A stretch of DNA of 64,000 nt from Pantoea rwandensis (GTDB lineage Bacteria; Pseudomonadota; Gammaproteobacteria; Enterobacterales; Enterobacteriaceae), in assembly GCF_002095475.1 (NCBI RefSeq), contig NZ_MLFR01000023.1, forward strand, positions 1 to 64,000. The letters run 5' to 3'. Both the position numbers and the translations under genes were made by a program. Below are positions 29,442-37,214 of this stretch, piece by piece (within the stretch, counting starts at the first letter, position 1; the number at the start of each line of letters is the position of its first letter). The notes beneath the pieces were generated by a model. The model made no database searches and had not been told where the DNA came from. It worked only from the letters and a program-made list of their open reading frames with translations.

Positions 29442-29457
29442 TAGTCTGCGTTCACGT

Positions 29458-29715
29458 TGCGCAATAAATTACGTAATGCCACTCACTTAAGCCAATGAGT
29501 GCGTATTTAGCCCGGTACGCATGAATGCGCACCCTACGAAAATCGTACCGAACAATGTAAGGGCGTCATTAATCGTACCGAACAATGTAAGGGCGTCATT
29601 AATCGTACCGAACAATGTAAGGTTGTCAGTAACCGCACCGAGTAATGTAGGGGCGCCATTCATGGCGACCGAAACGCACTTAATTGATAAGCATTACGCA
29701 ATAAATTACGCCGCT
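29458..29715. repeat. Dispersed repeat element, copy 1, with four 30-bp tandem units
   Basis: The core holds four 30-bp units in exact register: 29541-29570 and 29571-29600 are identical, 29601-29630 and 29631-29660 diverge. Unit shape is AAYCGNACCGAACAATGTARG then GNCGTCATT. The left flank has an inverted repeat CACTCA...TGAGTG (29480-29501) and the near-perfect hairpin GGTACGCAT/GA/ATGCGCACC (29515-29534). The right flank ends GCATTACGCAATAAATTACG, which is the reverse of the left end in part. The whole element is matched by copy 2 at 41729-41988. It fills the gap between the convergent DUF3750 and yodC-like genes. Confidence 0.85.
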
Positions 29716-29734
29716 ATGGCAGGGGGCAATGGCC

Positions 29735-29760
29735 GGTAGCGGCGCGATTTATCGCGCAAC
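29735..29760. repeat. GTAGCGGCGCGATTTATCGCGC palindrome
   Basis: A short palindromic repeat (arms GCGCGAT/ATCGCGC at 29742-29757) preceded by GGTAGCG. It is the same sequence, in opposite orientation, as the hairpin at 1135-1156. It lies just after the stop of the yodC-like gene and could end its transcript. Confidence 0.65.
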
Positions 29761-29769
29761 CGAAGAGCA

Positions 29770-29949
29770 TCAGCAGACGCCGAAATCACCTTCTTCGTGA
29801 TACAAGGTGACGCTATCCGCTCTGACTTCAATTTCGCGCTTGATGTGGTCATCGATGCGCGCGCACCACAGCAATTCACCTTCCACCCGCGTGACCTGCA
29901 TCTTCGGACCACCGGTTTTCGACTGCACGATATCATCAATTTTAAACAT
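29770..29949 (-). CDS. Small YodC-like (DUF2158) protein
   Basis: 59 residues. It reads from the ATG at 29949 (MFKIDDIVQSKTGGPKMQVT) to a TGA at 29770. The pattern IGDxVxxKTGGPxMxV, followed by a Trp-Cys and a C-terminal acidic stretch, is that of YodC-family proteins (E. coli YodC, 60 aa), whose function is unknown. GAAGAAAAAG precedes the start. The residues KREIEVRADSVTLYH continue the family's second beta hairpin. It is a single gene, convergent with the repeat element, and upstream of a 218-bp gap before the HicA-like gene. Confidence 0.75.
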   Translation of the reverse strand: MFKIDDIVQSKTGGPKMQVTRVEGELLWCARIDDHIKREIEVRADSVTLYHEEGDFGVC

Positions 29950-30122
29950 GCTTTTTCTTCTCCATCAGGTCAGTGATAGCGCTAAGTGTATATGCGCTTT
30001 AACTTAGCTGCGCTCGAAATTGTGCGCTGGTTTCCAACAACAAAATCAAGATGCCAACACAAGACCGTTCTTGTTTTTAGTGCCGTGAATTTTTTTGAGA
30101 TAGCATCTACATAACCAATGAG

Positions 30123-30159
30123 GTTGTCAGTTGACAACTAAATATTCAAGGGATATGGT
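30123..30159 (+). promoter_or_regulatory. Promoter and palindromic operator of the HicA-like/HTH pair
   Basis: Perfect -35 TTGACA (30131-30136), 17 bp, -10 TATGGT (30154-30159, 4 of 6). The perfect inverted repeat GTTGTCA/GT/TGACAAC (30123-30138) covers the whole -35 box. This is the layout of an autoregulated toxin-antitoxin promoter. The expected transcription start is only a few nt from the ATG at 30168, so the message would be nearly leaderless; GGTGG (30157-30161) is the only Shine-Dalgarno-like run. Confidence 0.7.
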
Positions 30160-30167
30160 GGCATGCA

Positions 30168-30377
30168 ATGTCAGAAAGGAAGCGACACCCGCACAAAGAA
30201 ATTGAAAGTGTTCTGCGCTATGCCGAAGTACAGGGATGGAAAATTGTGCAAGGCGGGCATCATGCGTGGGGAAAAATGTATTGTCCGGAAATTCAGCAGA
30301 GTGTCGGTGTGGTGATGACTGCATTGCCTGCATCTGGAGTACGCCAAAAAGCCCTGAAAATCACGCAAGAATGTTAA
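30168..30377 (+). CDS. HicA-like small protein, putative toxin of a toxin-antitoxin pair
   Basis: 69 residues. The N-terminal half (KRHPHKEIESVLRYAEVQGWKIVQGGHHAWGKMYCP) is typical of a family of about 80-residue HicA-like (dsRBD-fold) proteins encoded before an HTH partner. His32 in GGHHAWG is at the place of the HicA catalytic His. From memory of the family, relatives continue with a cysteine-rich YND-x-CRCGEFC stretch and an IWSTP motif; here these are replaced by a short EIQQSVGVVMTALPAS segment before a recognisable end (RQKALKITQEC). So it is a shortened, divergent member. Toxicity is inferred, not shown. It leads a two-gene operon with the HTH gene 47 nt downstream. Confidence 0.65.
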   Translation: MSERKRHPHKEIESVLRYAEVQGWKIVQGGHHAWGKMYCPEIQQSVGVVMTALPASGVRQKALKITQEC

Positions 30378-30424
30378 AGCGTGTCGTAGATAACTGTTCA
30401 AGGGTTAAATGATAAGGATCAAAA

Positions 30425-30919
30425 ATGGAATTTGAATTCACGTTGCGTTTTCAGTTGAGTGAAGTGGTTTCTGATGACGAAGCCCTGGAACGACTCGGTG
30501 CTGCAGGTTGCACGGATGCGTTGGTGGGCACAGGCGTTGCCGGAAAATTCAGTCTGATGTACTGCCGGGAAGCGGGAAGTGCACAGCAAGCTATTCGCGA
30601 TGCTTTAGCCGAAGTCACCCAGGCTTTACCCGATGCTGAACTGATTGAAGCCGCCCCTGATCTGGTCGGCCTCACGGACATTGCCGAGTTGATCGGCGTG
30701 TCACGTCAAAACATGCGTAAACTCATGCTCGCTCATAGCCCGCAATTTCCGCGCCCCATCCATGATGGTAAAACCGCGCTATGGCATCTTATTGATGTGG
30801 TGGAATGGTTAAATCAACGAGGTTCTTTACGTGTGTCTCCGGGCATCAGCGAATTGGCGCGCGCAACGTTGCAACTGAATCTGCAACAAGCATTGCAACT
30901 TTACGCGCACTGTCTCTAA
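30425..30919 (+). CDS. HTH partner of the HicA-like protein, putative antitoxin/autoregulator
   Basis: 164 residues. An N-terminal region (about 1-75) with a ferredoxin-like or HicB-like pattern (EFTLRFQLSE...DDALERLGAAGCTDALVG...GKFSLMYCREAGSAQQAI) precedes an HTH (about 78-112, LVGLTDIAELIGVSRQNMRKLML). A winged-like tail with TALWHLIDVVEWL follows, and a C-terminal helix (about 142-164). This two-part build is what one expects of a protein that binds its small partner and represses the shared promoter. A clear Shine-Dalgarno AAGGA (30414-30418) precedes the ATG. It ends 2 nt before the stop of the convergent mgtE. Confidence 0.65.
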   Translation: MEFEFTLRFQLSEVVSDDEALERLGAAGCTDALVGTGVAGKFSLMYCREAGSAQQAIRDALAEVTQALPDAELIEAAPDLVGLTDIAELIGVSRQNMRKLMLAHSPQFPRPIHDGKTALWHLIDVVEWLNQRGSLRVSPGISELARATLQLNLQQALQLYAHCL

Positions 30920-30921
30920 AT

Positions 30922-32355
30922 TTAGTGATGCAGCAAAAACACCGTCGCTAAACCGAGGAATATAAAGAATCCACCGGTGTCAGTGATGGCGGTAATTAGC
31001 ACGCTGGAGCCCACCGCCGGATCGCGTTTCATCTTGGTCATGATTAACGGAATCAGTACGCCCATTAATGCCGCGAGCAGCAGGTTAAGCACCATCGCCA
31101 GCATCATCACGCCGCCAAGTGGCAGGTTGTCGTACATTAACCACGTAATACTGCCCATAATCCCGCCCCAGAACAGGCCGTTAATCAGCGCTACGCCGAG
31201 TTCACGCACCACCAGGAATGAGAAGTTACCCGGTTCGACCTGATGCAGCGCTAAAGCGCGCACAATCATGGTGATGGTTTGATTACCGGTATTACCACCA
31301 ATACCGGCGACAATCGGCATCAGTGCCGCCAACGCCACCAGCTGTGAAATGGTCTCTTCGAACAAGCCGATCACGCGTGAGGCGATAAACGCAGTACACA
31401 GGTTGATAGCGAGCCATGCCCAGCGTTTACCCACGGCTTTACGCACGGGTGCAAACACGTCCTCGCCTTGGCTGATACCGCCCATTTTACGAATGTTGCT
31501 TTCGTTCTCTTCGTTGACCAGATCGATTACGTCTTCCACGGTAATACGACCAATCAACTTGCCTTTAGCGTCGGTCACCGCAGCTGAGATCAGGTTATAA
31601 CGTTCAAAAGCACTGGCCGCCTCTTCCGCGTTATCATTGAGTTGAAAGGTGGTGGGCTGAGAGTTCATCACATCTGAAACCAGCGTTTTAGGCTTGTTCA
31701 GCAGAATGTCAGTGAGTGATAACTCACCCAACAATTGGTTCTCTTCATTGGTGATAAAGATTTTATCGGTCCCATCGGGCATGCTTTTTCGCTTACGCAG
31801 AAAACGCTGTACCGTAGCGAGCGTGACGTCGGATCGCACCGTCAGGATATTGAAATCCATCACTTGGCCAACGCGGTCGCGATCCAATTCGATCACTTCC
31901 AGCAATCGTGCTCGTAGGTTTGGCTCCAGCGTGGCCAGCATGCGTCCGGTGAGGTCGCGCGGCAGATAGCGCGCCAGATATACCTGATCGTCGATGTCCA
32001 GCGGCTCAATAGCGTGCAGAATCTCGCGATCAGTCATACCTTCGGTCAAGCTGGCCCAAACGGTTTCCGAAGCTTCAACCAGCACGCGACCGCGCTGTTC
32101 AGTGGGCACCAGCCGCCATAAAGCCAGACGCTCTTGTTCGGGTAACGCTTCGAGGATATCGGCTAAGTCAGCAGCATGCAGATGTTGGAGTTCATCTTCC
32201 AGCTGATGTCGCCAGTCGGTAATCTCTCGCAGCTCTGCGGCGTTAAGATCGACTGATTTATCCAATAACACATCAACGAGGTCATCCTCGCTGAGTAGTA
32301 GGTTGAGAATTCGCTGGCGGGTTTCTGTTAATTGTTGTGCATACGGTGCAGACAT
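30922..32355 (-). CDS. mgtE: MgtE-type magnesium transporter
   Basis: 477 residues. Cytoplasmic MgtE N domain (about 30-130, an all-helical superhelix with repeats such as ADLADILEALPEQERLALW), a CBS pair (about 165-285, TVRSDVTLATVQRFL and ISAAVTDAKGKLIGRIT), a linker (plug) helix, and five membrane helices (about 315-475). The pore signature is MPIVAGIGGNTGNQT. MgtE is a Mg2+ channel gated by Mg2+ bound between the cytoplasmic domains; E. coli K-12 lacks it. The upstream leader (32356-32477) shows no M-box riboswitch that I can recognise, only the inverted repeat CATTGTC...GACAATG at 32428-32448. Confidence 0.95.
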   Translation of the reverse strand: MSAPYAQQLTETRQRILNLLLSEDDLVDVLLDKSVDLNAAELREITDWRHQLEDELQHLHAADLADILEALPEQERLALWRLVPTEQRGRVLVEASETVWASLTEGMTDREILHAIEPLDIDDQVYLARYLPRDLTGRMLATLEPNLRARLLEVIELDRDRVGQVMDFNILTVRSDVTLATVQRFLRKRKSMPDGTDKIFITNEENQLLGELSLTDILLNKPKTLVSDVMNSQPTTFQLNDNAEEAASAFERYNLISAAVTDAKGKLIGRITVEDVIDLVNEENESNIRKMGGISQGEDVFAPVRKAVGKRWAWLAINLCTAFIASRVIGLFEETISQLVALAALMPIVAGIGGNTGNQTITMIVRALALHQVEPGNFSFLVVRELGVALINGLFWGGIMGSITWLMYDNLPLGGVMMLAMVLNLLLAALMGVLIPLIMTKMKRDPAVGSSVLITAITDTGGFFIFLGLATVFLLHH

Positions 32356-32477
32356 AACGCGTCCCTTGTGTCTGTAAAGTCAGGTCAAAGTGTAGCGCGT
32401 TGCGGGTAATCAGGGCGTATTAAGCAGCATTGTCACAAAAGGACAATGTGAAGGAGCAACGAAAACCCGCAAATGCT

Positions 32478-32666
32478 TTAGCGCGGATCGCTTATGCTCA
32501 GCGTTGTCACCGGCTCAGGTAAGGCTTTCTTTTGCTGATGATGCTCAATGGCACCAGGAATGATGAAAATCAGACGGCCAACCAAAATAAAGAAACTGAT
32601 CAGCAAAATAATGCGAGTCATGGTGCCGGTTTTGGGACGTCTTCGTGCAGGTATGGCGCTGTTCAC
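32478..32666 (-). CDS. yfgG: YfgG-like small membrane protein (DUF2633)
   Basis: 62 residues from the GTG at 32666, which has AGGAA upstream and gives the length of E. coli YfgG (63). An ATG at 32708 would add 14 residues but has no ribosome-binding site. The MTRIILLISFFILVGRLIFI segment (about 16-35) is one membrane helix and nearly identical to the family signature. The N-terminus is basic (ARRRPKTGT) and the C-terminus hydrophilic. E. coli YfgG has been linked to biofilm formation and metal stress; its mechanism is not known. As in E. coli, it lies near ppx. Confidence 0.85.
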   Translation of the reverse strand: MNSAIPARRRPKTGTMTRIILLISFFILVGRLIFIIPGAIEHHQQKKALPEPVTTLSISDPR

Positions 32667-32815
32667 GCGGGGTGGTTCCTGTAAATGCCCATTGGGCGGT
32701 AGCAACATTTAGTCACAGTTAGATCTTCAGGTCAATCGCTGTGTGAAAAATGAGCAGTATGAGTTAAAGCTACATTGATTAATATCAGATCAGGCCGCAT
32801 GTCGCGGCCATTTCA

Positions 32816-33415
32816 TCAGTAGCTGGCTTTCTGCGCGAGAAGCGTGGCGAAGCGGTACTTGATGCGGTTACCGTCTTCATCGCGACGGTGCAATTCCCCG
32901 ACATCCTCGTTGTACTTCACGATATGCCAGTTGCGATAGTAGTCGCTCAGTTCACCCGATTTAAACGCAAACGGGAAACCTTGTGAGTTCGGATAATCAT
33001 CCGTGCTCATTGCCGCCACGATCAGGTTGTAGCCATTTTTCACGGTACTGGCTTGCATGTCGGCTATTAGCTGCGGAATGGTTTCCGGCTGCAGGAACAT
33101 CATCACCACGGTCGAGAACACAAACTGGTAGCCGCCGTTAAAGCGAACCTGATTGAGATCGCACAGTTCGGTGCGAATCTGCTGCAGATTCTCTTGCTGA
33201 ATAATGCTATTCAGGCGCTCCAGACTCTGGGGATTGCTGTCCCAGCCCGTGACGTCAAAGCCGTGTTGGTTGAGGAACAGGCTGTTACGACCCTGGCCGC
33301 AACCGAGATCCAATGCCTTACCCACTTCAAGTTTTGGCAGTGCGGCCAACACTTCGGAGTGGGTCGGCGTCAGACCATATTTTTCCGCATAAAAATTGTC
33401 AGGACGAATTGTCAT
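32816..33415 (-). CDS. tehB: TehB, tellurite-resistance SAM-dependent methyltransferase
   Basis: 199 residues (E. coli 197). A class I methyltransferase with SAM motif LDLGCGQGRNSLFLNQHGFDV (about 35-55; motif I DLGCGQGRN) and acidic residue in motif II (GWDSNPQ). It methylates selenium and tellurium oxyanions and lowers their toxicity. Conserved positions MMFLQPETIPQL and GFPFAFKSGEL are visible. Its usual partner tehA is not adjacent. It is 27 nt after ppx, with a GCGGGCT/AGCCCGC hairpin (33425-33441) between them. Confidence 0.93.
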   Translation of the reverse strand: MTIRPDNFYAEKYGLTPTHSEVLAALPKLEVGKALDLGCGQGRNSLFLNQHGFDVTGWDSNPQSLERLNSIIQQENLQQIRTELCDLNQVRFNGGYQFVFSTVVMMFLQPETIPQLIADMQASTVKNGYNLIVAAMSTDDYPNSQGFPFAFKSGELSDYYRNWHIVKYNEDVGELHRRDEDGNRIKYRFATLLAQKASY

Positions 33416-33442
33416 AGCGCTACAGCGGGCTGGCAGCCCGCG

Positions 33443-34966
33443 TTACTCCTCTTCCAGCGTCAGTTTCCAGCCGGTGACATCATTCCAGTAGGCCTGTTCG
33501 CGTTCCAGATCCAGCTGTACCAGCGTGTTCTGGCTCAGATAGCCCGTAGGAAACTTCAGCGTCCAGCTGCCATCATCAGTGGTCAGCTTCAGCGAATCCG
33601 GTTTGGTGGTCGCCTGGCGCTGATTATTCAGCAGCGTGCCCAAGCGCAGCAGGAACATCATCGGCAAAAACTGTTTCTTTTTGAACAAGGTGAAACGTGG
33701 CATTTCATCCTGCTTCACCGCTTTACGATGGTAGCGTACCAGCGTCGCCAGCAGCATCTGTTGATCCTGGTTAAAGCCTGGCATATTTGAGTTCTGCAGG
33801 ATGTAGGCTGAATGGCGCTGCATACCGCTATGATTGATGGTCAGACCCACTTCATGCAGCAGGGCAGCCCATTTCAGCAGGGCGGACAACTGCGGATTGG
33901 CTTGTTTCGGGTTCTGATCCAGCCACTGCAAATAGAGCTGTTCAGTGGTGTCCAGTACACGACGAGCCTGGTCGCTATCAATAGCATAATGGTTTGCCAG
34001 GCTCTGGGCGGTACGGCTACGAATATCCTGATGGCGGAAACGTCCCTCCATCTCGTACAGCACGCCCTCGCGCAGCGCGCCGTCCGACAGACGCAATTCG
34101 CGGATCGCCAGTGCATCAAACACCCCGCAAAGAATCGCCAGACCGGGCACAAACACCGCTTTACGCTCTTCCGACAAGCCAGGCAAGCTGAGGGCGTTGA
34201 AGGATTTATGCTTCAGCACCTCAGCCACCAGCATTTCGAGCGTTTCTGGCGTGATGAGCTTCTCTTTCTCGCCCATCGCCAGCAGCACTTCGCAGGCGGC
34301 TTTGATCGAACCCGAGGCACCTAAAGCATATTGCCAGCCGTGCAGACGATACTGCCAGGCCATGGTTTCCAGCTTCTGCGCCGCAGACAAACGTGCACGA
34401 CGGAAATTCTCTGGCGAGATCTCCCCTTTCGGGAAGTAGAGATTGGCAAAACTGACGCAACCCATACGGCGGCTTTCCACCAGCTGCGGCTCAAAATCTT
34501 CACCAATCACCAGTTCCGTGGAGCCGCCGCCAATGTCGATCACCAGCTTACGGCCTTTCTCCGGCTGCGTATGCTCCACGCCCATGAAAATCAGGCGGGC
34601 TTCTTCATTACCGGAAATGACCTCAATCGGATAAGGAATCACTTCGGCTGCACGCTGCAAAAACTCTTCCGCATTGGTGGCAATGCGCAAGGTGTGCGTG
34701 CCCACAATGGTGACGTTCGCCGCGCTGAATCCCTGCAGACGTTCAGCAAACAGAGCCAGGCAGCTTAAACCTCGCTCCATTGCCTCATCACTCAGGCGAT
34801 TTTGCGCATCCAATCCATCGGCCAGATGTACGCGCTGTTTCAGACGCCCCAACACTTGCATCGCGCCATCCACCACACGGGCTATGACCATGTGGAAGCT
34901 GTTTGATCCGAGGTCGATGGCCGCAAACTCTTGCGGCTTAGGCGTACTTTTATGGGAAATTGGCAT
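33443..34966 (-). CDS. ppx: Exopolyphosphatase
   Basis: 507 residues (E. coli 513). It removes terminal phosphate from long-chain polyphosphate and may also convert pppGpp to ppGpp. Two ASKHA-fold domains come first, with the phosphate loops [11 protein letters not shown] (about 18-28) and [12 protein letters not shown] (about 145-156) and the catalytic Glu in [13 protein letters not shown]-terminal HD-type helical region follows (about 320-500, [20 protein letters not shown]). It starts 5 nt downstream of ppk. The E. coli C-terminal tail (ESTPEIAA) is missing. Confidence 0.97.
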   Translation of the reverse strand: MPISHKSTPKPQEFAAIDLGSNSFHMVIARVVDGAMQVLGRLKQRVHLADGLDAQNRLSDEAMERGLSCLALFAERLQGFSAANVTIVGTHTLRIATNAEEFLQRAAEVIPYPIEVISGNEEARLIFMGVEHTQPEKGRKLVIDIGGGSTELVIGEDFEPQLVESRRMGCVSFANLYFPKGEISPENFRRARLSAAQKLETMAWQYRLHGWQYALGASGSIKAACEVLLAMGEKEKLITPETLEMLVAEVLKHKSFNALSLPGLSEERKAVFVPGLAILCGVFDALAIRELRLSDGALREGVLYEMEGRFRHQDIRSRTAQSLANHYAIDSDQARRVLDTTEQLYLQWLDQNPKQANPQLSALLKWAALLHEVGLTINHSGMQRHSAYILQNSNMPGFNQDQQMLLATLVRYHRKAVKQDEMPRFTLFKKKQFLPMMFLLRLGTLLNNQRQATTKPDSLKLTTDDGSWTLKFPTGYLSQNTLVQLDLEREQAYWNDVTGWKLTLEEE

Positions 34967-34971
34967 AGGCG

Positions 34972-37032
34972 TTATTCGGGTTGTTCCAGTTTCTTGATGT
35001 AATCGTAAATGGCCAGCTGCGACCGCACCTTCTTGCGATTGCCGCGCGAAACATAACGGTTACTCAGTTCTTTGTCCACGATGCGGGCTTTCACCGTATC
35101 ACTCAACAGAATGGTGATGATATCCAGTATGCGCTGCTTCACTCGCGGATCGAGGATCGCAACCGCCACTTCAATACGGTGGTCAATGTTGCGCGTCATC
35201 CAGTCTGCGGAAGAGAGGTACACCTTCTTCTCACCGCCGCTCTCAAAAATATAGACGCGGTCGTGCTCAAGATAACGGTCAACGATGCTCGTAATGCGAA
35301 TATTTTCACTGATACCCGGTAAATCAGGGATCAGAGAACACATGCCGCGCACCAGCAGGTTAATCTTCACCCCTGCGGATGAAGCGGCATACAGCCGATC
35401 AACCAAACCATTATCGACCAGGTTATTGATTTTCAATGTGATGCCAGCCGGTTTCTTCTGCTGCGCATTGGCGATTTCGGCATCAATTAACTTGTACAGC
35501 ATATCGCGCGAGTTCTGTGGTGATACCAGCAGATGCTCGAACGACACCGGGCGATACGGGTTTTCAATAAAGTTAAACACGCGGCGCACTTCGTTGGTGA
35601 TGCGCGCATCGGCGGTCAGCAACGAATAGTCAGTATAAATGCGCGCGGTTTTTTCATTGAAGTTACCGGTGCCGATATGGGCATAACGCACAATTTCTTC
35701 GCCCTCAAGGCGTGAAATCAGGAACAGCTTGGCGTGAATTTTCAGACCCGGTGCAGAGAAGATGACGTGCACACCGGCTTCGGTCAGGCGTTTAGCCCAG
35801 CGAATGTTGGCTTCTTCGTCGAAGCGTGCCTGCAATTCAACTACTACGGTCACTTTCTTGCCGTTGTAGGCCGCGTGAATCATCGCATCCATGATGCGCG
35901 AGTTCTTAGCAACGCGATAAATGTTGATCTTAATTGCCAACACGCTCGGGTCGAAGGACGCCTGGCGCAGCAGTTCCAGTACGTGCTCAAAGGTGTGGTA
36001 CGGGTAATAGAGCAGCACATCGCGATTACGAATCGCGTCGAAGCCGTTGCGGAAACCGTCAAAGCCGATGTGGCGAATTTGCGGCAGAGGGCGGTTTTCC
36101 AGGTTGGCCTTACCCACGTTCGGGAAGCCGATAAAGTCTTTGAAGTTATGGTAGCGGCCGCCCGGCACGATGGAGTCATAGTTCGAAATCGACAGCTTAT
36201 GGCGCAACATCTCTACCATTGCATCCGGCATATCGCGCTGATACACAAAGCGCACCGGTTCTGCATTAAGGCGCTGCTTGAGGCTGGATGACATCAACTC
36301 CAGCAGGCTCGATTCCATCTCCGTGACCAGATCGTATTCGGCATCGCGCGTCATCTTCATCGAATAGGCATTCAGCGTGTCGTAATCGAAGAAGCCTTTG
36401 AAGATTTCATCGAGGCAGTAGCGCAGAATGTTATCGAGCAGGATCATTGGCTTGCGACGACGTGGCGATTCAGCCGGCAGATTGATAAAGCGCGGCACTT
36501 TATCTGAAGGGATCTCCAGCAGTGCATAGCGAATATCGTCGCCGCGAATAATCTCCACCGCCAGATAGGTGTAGTCATCTTTTAGGAATTCGATCAAATC
36601 GGTGTCGTGGTTAATCAGAATCGGCGTGACGTGCTGGCGTAATTGATGTTTGAAGTATGAGCGCAGCCACTCTTGCTGATTCGGCGACAGTTGGCGTTCG
36701 TTGATCAGGAAGATCTGATTACGCGCCATCTCCAGCAGCAGATCGTTGTACAGCGCATCGAACTCTTGGTCCGACTTCTGCACTCGCAACTGGATTTTCT
36801 TTAAAATATGACGCAATGAAGTCGGTTTACCCTGTTCTTCAATGATCAAGATCCGGCGTTTTAAGTCGGCAAAACGCACCTTATAAAACTCTTCCAGATT
36901 GTTGGAATAGATTCCCAGGAAGCGCATGCGCTCAATTAGCGGGTTACTTTTGTCCGCCGCTTCCTGTAAAACACGTTCGTTAAAGCTCAACCAGCTTAAT
37001 TCTTTTTCTATATACAGCTTTTCCTGACCCAT
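34972..37032 (-). CDS. ppk: Polyphosphate kinase 1
   Basis: 686 residues (E. coli 688). It polymerises the gamma phosphate of ATP into inorganic polyphosphate through a phosphohistidine. N-terminal domain (1-105, [17 protein letters not shown]), head domain (about 106-315) and two phospholipase-D-like catalytic domains follow. The phosphorylated His is in [20 protein letters not shown] and the second catalytic His in [11 protein letters not shown]. It is the first gene of ppk-ppx and is divergent from the pst-like operon with 182 bp between them, in which I could not find a convincing PHO box. Confidence 0.97.
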   Translation of the reverse strand: MGQEKLYIEKELSWLSFNERVLQEAADKSNPLIERMRFLGIYSNNLEEFYKVRFADLKRRILIIEEQGKPTSLRHILKKIQLRVQKSDQEFDALYNDLLLEMARNQIFLINERQLSPNQQEWLRSYFKHQLRQHVTPILINHDTDLIEFLKDDYTYLAVEIIRGDDIRYALLEIPSDKVPRFINLPAESPRRRKPMILLDNILRYCLDEIFKGFFDYDTLNAYSMKMTRDAEYDLVTEMESSLLELMSSSLKQRLNAEPVRFVYQRDMPDAMVEMLRHKLSISNYDSIVPGGRYHNFKDFIGFPNVGKANLENRPLPQIRHIGFDGFRNGFDAIRNRDVLLYYPYHTFEHVLELLRQASFDPSVLAIKINIYRVAKNSRIMDAMIHAAYNGKKVTVVVELQARFDEEANIRWAKRLTEAGVHVIFSAPGLKIHAKLFLISRLEGEEIVRYAHIGTGNFNEKTARIYTDYSLLTADARITNEVRRVFNFIENPYRPVSFEHLLVSPQNSRDMLYKLIDAEIANAQQKKPAGITLKINNLVDNGLVDRLYAASSAGVKINLLVRGMCSLIPDLPGISENIRITSIVDRYLEHDRVYIFESGGEKKVYLSSADWMTRNIDHRIEVAVAILDPRVKQRILDIITILLSDTVKARIVDKELSNRYVSRGNRKKVRSQLAIYDYIKKLEQPE

Positions 37033-37214
37033 TCTGACTCCGTGAGGCTGTTGCTGGACGGATTGTCCGGCGGGAAAATCGCAAAAATGCGTTACCGCTC
37101 AGTGTCCGTCACCATTATGGCGAGAGTATGGCAAGCTTGTCCAACGCCAAAGGTTGTCTTATCAATCAGCTACGGGCAACATAGCGACGTGTTTTCACCT
37201 GTAACCTGGCCTGC

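Noticed and set aside
29541-29660. CRISPR-like array of 30-bp units
   Set aside because: The units are directly adjacent without unique spacers, and no cas genes are near.
29521-29739. Open frame of 72 codons with a 10-residue repeat across the 30-bp units
   Set aside because: It exists because 30 is a multiple of three; copy 2 lacks an equivalent plus-strand frame, there is no Shine-Dalgarno, and the DNA is better explained as a repeat element.
29706-29939. Minus-strand open frame of 77 codons
   Set aside because: It is out of frame with the YodC-like gene, which has recognisable family sequence and a ribosome-binding site.
32356-32477. Mg2+-sensing M-box riboswitch before mgtE
   Set aside because: The leader is short and has none of the conserved M-box segments; only one 7-bp inverted repeat is seen.
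37033-37214. PHO box between ppk and the pst-like operon
   Set aside because: I looked for two CTGTCAT-type repeats at 11-bp spacing on both strands; only weak partial matches such as TTGTCTT were found.
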